From Meandrina meandrites (taxonomy: Eukaryota > Cnidaria > Anthozoa > Scleractinia > Meandrinidae), in contig OY855905.1 of NCBI GenBank assembly GCA_963693305.1, positions 47,393,895-47,457,894 on the forward strand: a stretch of 64,000 bases of DNA, given 5' to 3'. Within the stretch, counting starts at the first letter, position 1, and every line of letters starts with the position of its first letter. This document shows positions 56,595-64,000 of this stretch, piece by piece. A program made the translations under genes and the position numbers. The notes beneath the pieces were generated by a model. The model worked only from the letters and a program-made list of their open reading frames with translations, was not told the origin of the DNA and made no database searches.

Positions 56595-58336
56595 AATTAT
56601 ATTTCGCGACTAATCCAAAAATAGTTACCATGAATAAAGAGAGTCTGAGCGCAAAACAGCCCTCATGGTTAATTCTCTCAGCAGAACAATGTTTACGGGC
56701 CACCAATAATATTGTGCACCAACATAGAAAAAAGGTTTAGCTTCAATTTTGTGTTGTTGTTTCCTCCTTCCCCCCCCCCCCCCCCCCCCCCCCCTATCCT
56801 CCGCTGAAGGAAGGTGATAGGGTGATTGGCATAAGGGAGATTACCGTGACTCTCGTGACTGGAGTCACGTAATCAGATTCCTTGTGTTTGCGAACGAACG
56901 GTTGGCAACATTGTTGAAGAAAAATCGCACCAGGTGCTGTTTATACAAAGTTTATATAGTGTGGAATCGTTTCACCTGTTCACTAAGTAAGCGTTGGTTC
57001 AGAAAAAACATTTGCCACGGTCCAGGTGATCATTTTCAGCGGCTGCAGTTTGGTTGGTTAGGAACTTAACATTGCAGAAATTTATGTAAGTATGTACATT
57101 AAAGCAGTAATACTTATAATTTATGATCACAAACAAGCCACAGTTTCGTTACCAGTTATGTTAAGAGGTTATCCAAGCAATTTTCGTGACGATTAATTCA
57201 GTTATATTAAAACAGCAAAGAAACGGCGAGACAAATGTAAACATTAGCCGACACGATACTGGAAGTTTAAAATTCGTTTCATTCACTTCCAGTAGGCTCA
57301 GCAATGTTTAAATAAATACATCCCCTCTTTAAGAAAAATAATACTTAACATTTACAGATTTTATCGTTTAAAAGTAATCTTAACATCACACAACCGTAAT
57401 TTGGCACAATAAATAATACAACAATGATAAATATCATGGAAGGGACGCAAATGTTTACTTTTCTGCTTTCAGTTCTGTAAAACACACCGGCGGTTTGGTT
57501 TAGTCCCGAAGTAGTTTTCTGTGCTTTAATTAAAATTTAGGAATACTTAAAATGATTTTTAATAGCTGTTAATGTCCGACATGATTATTTTTTAGTGCTT
57601 CTTTTTTCTAAAGTTGAGTTACGGACAAACCACTACTGAGCTCACTGTTTTGTTAATGGCGCCTAATGCAGCGTCACATGTCAAAATAGCCTTTACGGTT
57701 AATTCTCTCAGCAGTTCAATTTTTACGGGCCACCAGTAATATTTTTTACCAACATAGAAGAAAGGTTGAGCTTCAATTTGGTGTTGTTTTTTTACTCGAA
57801 AACGATATACCAGACCGCTTTTGGCAGACTCGAAATTAGCTAATATTCACCCTGTCGTTTTAGCGCTGGAAATGGGTCGGTTGTCGAAGATCGTAACTTT
57901 CCTTTAACGTGATATTTTCAAACAAAATGTATCTCAAAACAAACTTTAAGAGATACCTTAATAGCTGTGAAAAGGGTATACTAAGTAGCTTTTTGGTATG
58001 TATACACGAGCGTGTTGAAAATACCTTAAATTTCATCCAACATGGCCGCCACGGTGGACGTGTCGGGCGAATTTTTAACTTTTCTTAATTTTGAAAAAAG
58101 AAAAGGGAAACCGAACCGTTTAATGTCATTTTCGAAAATAGTTCTCTAAAGGGGTTATTTGGGGCAAATAAAAAAAAAATTTGAAATTTCGCTTCTGTCG
58201 GCCGATTCTCGAAAATTTCAGAATCTCGCTCTTAACCAATCAAAACAGAGATATTATCATATGCATTGCAGTTCCGATGCTATCTCTGTTTTCATTCGCT
58301 AAAAGCACTCTGCTGATTCTAGATTGCACTATGTCA
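56595..58336 (-). repeat. Right arm of the large inverted repeat
   Basis: This is the inverted copy of 52409-54044, ~100 bp longer. The extra sequence includes a 24 C run (56771-56794) and ~80 bp near 58237-58315 (AACAGAGATA...TATCTCTGTTTT, itself palindromic). ORFs inside are mirror images of the other arm. Confidence 0.75.
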
Positions 58337-58700
58337 TCGCGTCAAATCTGCAGACACTGCAATCTATGCATATACCTATGCATTTGGCGTGTAATATGGC
58401 GTCAAGATTGCAACTAGTTTTAGTATGATAGTCATTACGAAGCAGGTAACGCAAACCTCGGCCTTGATAATTCTAGCTATAATCATACTCAACGTCATCT
58501 AGTGATGGTACTGTGATTCATTCAGTACGAATAGGTTACACTAAAAACCTCGATTTTAAGCGATGAAAATTTAAGAACATATTCTCGACATTAAATAATA
58601 AAATCTGTTTCACTCATCCAGCATGCAAGTTTAAGGCGGCCTTTTAATAACACGTTGCTGGTACTATTCTTGATTGATAACAGACATTTATAATTAAGGG
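58337..58700. other. No supported feature
   Basis: Short flank between the inverted arm and the LTR element, without recognisable content. Confidence 0.4.
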
Positions 58701-58705
58701 CAGAG

Positions 58706-59164
58706 TGTAGGATCATTAACGCCTCTGTTATATCGCTTTGTTTAATTTCATTGTTTTTAGTTTGCGTGTGGTACGCTAATTTATGTTATGAGTTATGTTA
58801 ATTTTTTCCTGGCATGGGGGGCAGCTTTTTGAATTCGTGGCAAGTTTTTTTAGTAGTGCAGCCAGTGTACAACGCATTCATCGCAGTTTGGGATAGGATT
58901 TCTATATATTTTTTCAGTGTTCGTCTTTTCCCGGCACCGTAACAAATGTAAGATTCTGGTATTTTGTTTATTTAGGTTTCGGTTCGTATTGTTGTAAGTT
59001 TCTGTATTTTGTTTATTTAGGTTTCGGTTCGTATCGTTTTCAGTTTAGTTTATGTTATAACTGCTGTTACTCGTTATCTATTTCAGTTTTAACCACGCTG
59101 TACTATTGATGTCTCGTGCGTTTCCAAGTTACTTGTCAGTTCCTTGCCGTATTTGGCAGTTTCA
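58706..59164 (+). repeat. 5' LTR of a BEL/Pao retrotransposon
   Basis: The 459 bp LTR starts TGTAGGATCATT and ends TTGGCAGTTTCA. It is almost identical to 63473-63932 with fewer than ten differences. It contains a ~45 bp tandem duplication around TGTTTATTTAGGTTTCGG. Direct CAGAG precedes it (58701-58705). Confidence 0.9.
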
Positions 59165-59192
59165 TCGTTAAAAATTTGTGGAGTAATGTGTG

Positions 59193-59957
59193 ATGGCTGC
59201 CCGATTTGATGATGTGGCGTCCGAAGGGCAGGACGGAGTTGAAAGACGGACAAGTTCCCGATCCAGAAAGCCGAATACAACCCTCGACCAGGATGGCGTT
59301 CTAGGAGAAAAACTGCACATCCTTAAAAACACTCGAAGAGGTCTCATCGCGAGCGTAACTGCACGTGTTAACGAAATCGTCGAATTAATTACGGATGACA
59401 GGAACTTGCAGGAGGTTAAAGAGAAATTGTTAGTGGTTGAAAACGCCTTCCTTCAATTTCAAGGTGTACACAACAACAACGCAGGTGAGGTTCAAACTGC
59501 AGAAGATAAAGTTGCATGTGAGGAGTATTTCGCTCGTGAAGAGGGAAAGTTCGATCGTTTTCATCGGGAGATACGAGAGTGGATTGCAAGAGTGGAGGAC
59601 AACCTTCTGGCTGTATCTCTTCAGGTGGACTCGGAAATTAAACAAGGGGATTCTGTAAGCAATGCCGATATGCGAGCACCTTCCAGGATTTCGAGTTCTA
59701 GTCGAGCGAGCTCACGCGCAAGCCGTTTTAGTTCCTTCTCTCTTCTTGTTGCCAGAGCTAACGAAGCAGCACGTGTAGCAGAGCTAAAGGCAGAGAGGGC
59801 CATGCTTGACAAACGCCAAGCCTTAGAAGAACAGAAGTTCCGCTTAAAGTTGGAAGAATCTCGCTTAAATTTGGAGGCTGAAATCGCAAGAACGGCAGCA
59901 AGGGAACAAGGGAACAAGCGTTGGCAGCAATGGTGGACTCCTCGCCGCCTCCTTTAA
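59193..59957 (+). pseudogene. BEL/Pao Gag N-terminal part
   Basis: It starts MAARFDDVASEG 29 bp after the LTR. The frame has a Ser/Arg-rich region (RISSSSRASSRASRFSS) and a long charged coiled-coil (AARVAELKAERAMLDKRQAL and onward). It ends prematurely in WTPRRLL because of an 8 bp tandem duplication (GGGAACAA at 59902-59909 and 59910-59917). Past it, the next frame (59921 on) carries the continuation. Confidence 0.75.
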
Positions 59958-60502
59958 GTGTGAAACCCGTTAAGCGGGAAAAGGCATTTCGCGTAAAAGA
60001 GGTACTTGAACCACCGCCTATAGCGGAACAGGCAGAATTGAATCCGGAGAAACCCGATTGGCCACAGCCGCCAGCTAATAACCGTGTTTGTCGAATTCGG
60101 CCAACTGATTCTAAAAATCCAGTTACGAGTGGCGGCTCCTTTGATGACGGAATTAAATTACAGCAACAGCAGAGCGCGTTACAGCTGCAACAAACCAAGA
60201 TTATAGAAATGCTGGCAACCAATCAAAACAAAAGCAGACTTCCCCAGCCTCTTGTTCCAACTTTTGATGGAAATCCTTTGGAATATCGATCTTTCATTCG
60301 AGCCTTTGAGAGTTTAATTGAGCACAGGACATCGAGTAGTACAGAGAGGCTATACTATCTTGAACAGTACACCGCTGGGGACGTCAGGGAACTTGTGCGT
60401 TCATGCCATCATTTGTCACCTGATCAAGGTTACCAGGAAGCCCGTCAGTTATTAATTGAAAAAGAAATTTGGGGACGAGTATCGAATTGCGTCCGCATAT
60501 GA
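59921..60502 (+). pseudogene. BEL/Pao Gag middle part (frame-shifted)
   Basis: It continues Gag in another frame: a Pro-rich stretch (DSSPPPLSVKPVKRE), a Gln-rich helix, then the retrotransposon gag signature LPQPLVPTFDGNPLEYRSFI...LYYLEQYTAGDVRELV. It shifts frame again by one base near 60452. Confidence 0.75.
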
Positions 60503-62054
60503 ATCCAAAGCCTTAAACTGGCCGACTATCAAAGAAGAAGATGGCAAAGCTCTTAACAGATTCTCCATCTATCTCGCTGGCTGTAAGAATGCAATGGAGG
60601 GCAGTCAGTACTCGTCCAAGTTTGACCAGCCAGACAGTATCCAGAAGTTGATTTTGAAGCTACCATTCAATATGAGAGAAAGGTGGCGTCGTGTGGTCGA
60701 CGATATTATGGAGCAGCAGAAAAGGCCTGTGAAATTCGATGACGTTGTCATCTTTATCGACCGCGAAGCCAGGATAGCTAAAAATCCAGTTTTTGGAAAA
60801 ATCTCGCAGACGAGTGTGCCCAAACCGGGTGGTTCGAGTTTCGCCGCTCATGTGGAGGGTTACCCAGATTTAACGGCAGAATCAGATGCGAACATCACTG
60901 TTACCACTCCTAAAGAAACGTCTACCGTTGCACCGATCAGCGGTACGTGCCCCTTCTGTAACTTTAGACACTCACTCGAGGATTGCAAATCGCTGAGAAG
61001 CCGTCCTCACGAGAGTATTCAGTTCCTGGCATCTAAAGGTCTCTGCTTTGGATGTTTGTCCGACAAACACGTTGCCAAGGACTGCCCTCAAAGGAAATCC
61101 TGCAAATTCACTAACTGTCCAAAGAAGCACCCATCTGTTCTTCATACCCAACCTCGTGAAACGTTCAATAACGGTGCTAGCAGCGCAAACGCGAACACTG
61201 CTAATGAAAATTCAAGTCAAGTTCACAATGGCATGGTCAGCATCGATACTACCTTGTGTGGTCTTACTGGGGCCGGATGTTCTAAACTAGGCATGGCTGT
61301 TGTGCCGGTTAAGGTCAGACGTAAAGGAAGTGATACTGCAATTATCACATACGCCTTCTTGGACAATGGCAGCAGTTCCACATTTTGTACAGAGTCGCTC
61401 ATGAGGCAGCTTGGAGTTAACGGTCTGGAAACGAGGATCTCCTTGACCACCCTTGAGAAGAAAGACAGCCCGATTGATAGCTTTATTGTCCAAGACTTAG
61501 TTATTTTCGACCTGGACGAAAACAATTTTATCTCGCTGCCAGTTCTCTACACCAGAACCGAGATACCCGTTGCGAAAGACGACATCCCTACTCAAGAAGA
61601 CATTGATCAGTGGCCTCACCTGAACGGTGTCTATTTGTCTAACGTAAGTGCAGAAATTGGTCTTCTGATTGCGAGCGATGTTCCGGAGGCCCTCGATCCA
61701 CTTGAGGTGAAAAATAGCCAGGATGGTGGTCCCTATGCTTCAAGAACCCGTATCGGTTGGGCAGTAAATGGTCCCTTGAGACGTCACCATCGGGGCCCAC
61801 GTGCAACGAGCTTTTTTGTCAAAGTTGATGCAGAGCTGCAGGAGATGGTGGAAGGATTCTACAATCGTGACTTCAGTGAGTCGATTGCTCATAGCAAGAC
61901 TGAGCTCTTCCAGGATGAGCGCCGCTTTATGAAAAGCTTAGAGGAGTCCATAAAGTTAGCAATGGCCAATATGAAATTCCTTTACCGTTTAAAGACCGGG
62001 AGTATCAAGCTCCCAACAACTGTATTCAGGCCGAACAGAGTGCTCTCTGGTTGA
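60456..62054 (+). pseudogene. BEL/Pao Gag C-terminus, zinc knuckles and protease
   Basis: The 532-codon frame continues Gag and has CCHC knuckles CPFCNFRHSLEDC and CFGCLSDKHVAKDC plus a third Cys/His block (60948-61145). The aspartic protease motif AFLDNGSSSTFC follows (61350-61385). Next are the post-protease block RIGWAVNGPL and the lead-in to RT (FYNRDFSESIAHSK, then MKSLEESIKL). It breaks by a one-base loss near 62010, just before RT. Confidence 0.85.
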
Positions 62055-62743
62055 AGAGAAAGCTATAGAAGAATCTTCAGTTGCTTGACGACTCCAAAGC
62101 CTTCGTTGAGGACGTTGTTGCCAAGGGGTACGCACGTAGAGTTCCCGCCTACCAAAGAGAGTCAAGTTATAAGGGCAAGACGTGCTACATTTCCCACCAC
62201 GGGATGTATCTTCCACACAAACCTGGCAAAATACGTGTACCGTTTGACTGTTCGGCGAAGTTCAAGGGAAAATCACTCAATGATCTGCTCTTGAAGGGAC
62301 CAGACCTTACTAACTCCCGCTTTGGGATACTTACAAGATTTCGCCAGGAGTGCGCAGCGGTTATGGTGGACATCGAGGCAATGTTCCATCAGGTTAGAGT
62401 GCCTGACTCCGACTGTTCTTTTCTGCGATTTCTGTGGTGGCCAAATGGCATCCTATCATGTGCATTAGGAGAATACCAGATGACCGCTCATTTGCCTGGC
62501 ACTGTATCGTCACCAGCCTGTTCAAATTTTCCCCTCCAGAAAACAGCCGAGGATAACGCTCAGCACTTCTCCCCTGATGTTACAAGTATGGTTAGCAGAA
62601 CTTTTACGTTGATGATCATGATTGTCTTAAATCCCTGCCATCAGACAACAAAGCTATTACGCATGTCGGCGAGTTATGCAGCCTGCTGGAACGAAGTGTT
62701 TTTCGATTAACAAAATGGACCAGCTGCAGCCGTGAAGTTCTAA
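62055..62743 (+). pseudogene. BEL/Pao reverse transcriptase, 5' part
   Basis: The continuing frame holds an in-frame TAG near 62068 and then KAFVEDVVAKGYARRVP, CYISHHGMYLPHKPGKIRV and MVDIEAMFHQVRVP (first catalytic Asp). The YVDD box is at 62605-62616, in a frame shifted by one base. After VFRLTKWTSCSREVL the protein jumps to the RNase H end, showing a deletion. Confidence 0.8.
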
Positions 62744-63206
62744 AGAGTGAGCTTGAGCTACCGCTGACCGAGAAGTCAATTTCCTGGACTGACAACATGT
62801 CGGTGTTACGTTACGTGAAGAATGAAAGTAAGAGATTCCAAACTTTCGTTGCCAATTGTATTGCACTAATCCGAGACGGATCTAATCCGGACCAATGGAG
62901 ACACATCAGCGGAGACCTGAACCCAAGTGACGACCTTTCGAGGGGGCTTTCGGCAGAAGTTCTGCTTAACTGTGAACGATGGACAAAGGGGCCGGAATTC
63001 CTCTGAAGCTCGAAGAGCTATGGTCTCAAGGAGCTACGTCGCTGGGCAGTATTCCGGATGCAGATCCAGAAGTAAAGTTGGATGCGATTGTCAATCTTGC
63101 GTCTGCGACTGAGCCTTCTTGTCCTTTGCTAGGCTACTTTCAGCGTGTATCCTCCTGGTATCGTCTTAAAGAAAAGCAATTTCGTGTATGGAACATTGAA
63201 CATTAA
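62744..63206 (+). pseudogene. BEL/Pao RNase H C-terminal remnant
   Basis: It reads LELPLTEKSISWTDNMSVLRY, then NESKRFQTFVAN, a DQWRHISGDLNPSDDLSRGL block and ERWTKGPEFL, the usual end of BEL RNase H. It stops within the linker toward integrase. No integrase HHCC or DDE segment remains before the 3' LTR. Confidence 0.75.
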
Positions 63207-63472
63207 GGACGCCTAAGTCAAGTTTAAATGAACAAACGCTAAGATGTGAACTGCTACGCTTTTTACAGATTTTTCTATAATTGATTTTGGGCGTAACACG
63301 CACCAGGACTGCCTTCAGTTTTTACGCGTATCGTTGTTCTTACATCAACGCGTTGGTCGATTTCACGCGTAATCGTCATTTATAACTTAGGTTTATCGAG
63401 TTCTATAGAGTCGTTTAGATCCTGTGCTGTATTTATAAGTGTTTCACGCTTAGCTCAACACTTAGGGGCCGG
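63207..63472 (+). other. BEL/Pao 3' untranslated region
   Basis: This non-coding stretch between the pol remnant and the 3' LTR ends with a purine-rich run that may serve as polypurine tract. Confidence 0.5.
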
Positions 63473-63932
63473 TGTAGGATCATTAACGCCTCTGTTATAT
63501 CGCTTTGTTTAATTTCATTGTTTTTAGTTTGCGTGTGGTATGCTAATTTATGTTATGAGTTATGTTAATTTTTTCCTGGCATGGGGGGCAGCTTTTTGAA
63601 TTCGTGGCAAGTTTTTTTAGTCAGTGCAGCCAGTGTACAACGTATTCATCGCAGTTTGGGATAGGATTTCTATGTATTTTTTTTAGTGTTCGTCTTTTCC
63701 CGGCACCGTAACAAATGTAAGATTCTGTATTTTGTTTATTTAGGTTTCGGTTCGTATTGTTGTAAGTTTCTGTATTTTGTTTATTTAGGTTTCGGTTCGT
63801 ATCGTTTTCAGTTTAGTTTATGTTATAACTGCTGTTACTCGTTATCTATTTCAGTTTTAACCACGCTGTACTATTGATGTCTCGTGCGTTTCCAAGTTAC
63901 TTGTCAGTTCCTTGCCGTATTTGGCAGTTTCA
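63473..63932 (+). repeat. 3' LTR of the BEL/Pao retrotransposon
   Basis: 460 bp, starting TGTAGGATCATT and ending TTGGCAGTTTCA, followed by the CAGAG target duplication (63933-63937). Confidence 0.9.
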
Positions 63933-64000
63933 CAGAGAACGGGCATCATGACGTCATTTGACGAAGCATTACAATCAGTTCACTCAGCTTATTTCATTCA

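Larger units (their letters stand above)
58706..63932 (+). mobile_element. BEL/Pao LTR retrotransposon, internally deleted
   Basis: Two ~460 bp LTRs are flanked by the perfect 5 bp duplication CAGAG (58701-58705 and 63933-63937). The interior encodes gag, an aspartic protease, reverse transcriptase and part of RNase H in BEL order. The coding region has several frameshifts, one in-frame stop, a deletion in pol and no integrase. Near-identical LTRs show the insertion is recent although the copy is defective, so it was probably mobilised in trans. A purine-rich AGGGGCCGG precedes the 3' LTR; a primer-binding site was not clear. Confidence 0.9.

Noticed and set aside
1..64000. CRISPR array, operon or prokaryotic island
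   Set aside because: No regularly spaced short repeats with unique spacers, no Shine-Dalgarno-led gene strings; introns and retroelements show eukaryotic nuclear DNA.

Overview
The window looks like AT-rich nuclear DNA of an animal, most likely a cnidarian such as a coral or sea anemone. This is inferred from GT-AG spliced exons separated by kilobases, a secreted von Willebrand A gene, a BEL/Pao LTR element, a CR1/L2-like LINE with a PHD finger, tRNA-derived SINEs and very many TIR elements. There are no bacterial operons, rRNA genes or CRISPR arrays. Only one host-like gene could be assembled; most of the window is mobile or duplicated DNA, much of it nested.

Layout. (1) 1-10.5 kb: a minus-strand secreted vWA gene. 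Its signal-peptide exon (10398-10458) joins in phase to the vWA exons (4601-5019 and 3686-3851) across a 5.4 kb intron that holds a TTAA-flanked transposon and copy 1 of a 1.6 kb repeat. (2) 11-22 kb: small TIR elements, a hairpin element, and a pair of 1.2 kb inverted copies, one of which carries a 584 bp MITE that the other lacks. (3) 22.7-30.7 kb: a direct segmental duplication with degenerate ~86 bp units and a tRNA-like SINE, interrupted by LINE fragments, an (ATT)n tract and a G-tract TIR element. (4) 30.9-46.9 kb: copy 2 of the 1.6 kb repeat, split by a 14.4 kb TTAA-flanked insertion. Inside that insertion sit a 5,926 bp DNA transposon and a ~3.7 kb decayed LINE. (5) 47-58 kb: further TIR elements, a dimeric SINE nested in a TTAA element, and a pair of ~1.6-1.7 kb inverted arms. 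(6) 58.7-63.9 kb: a BEL/Pao retrotransposon with near-identical LTRs and a 5 bp target duplication, but a frameshifted and internally deleted coding region.

The most unusual object is the 5.9 kb transposon at 32710-38635. It has perfect 16 bp TIRs and a 6 bp target duplication (TTCAAA). It carries one minus-strand gene whose three exons join with consistent GT-AG sites and phases into an uninterrupted 1,522-codon reading frame. The predicted protein has a BED-like zinc finger, a region resembling an RNase H-like transposase core with an inserted Cys/His cluster, and a C-terminal NHL-type beta-propeller with an acidic tail. I cannot assign it to a named transposon superfamily from sequence alone.
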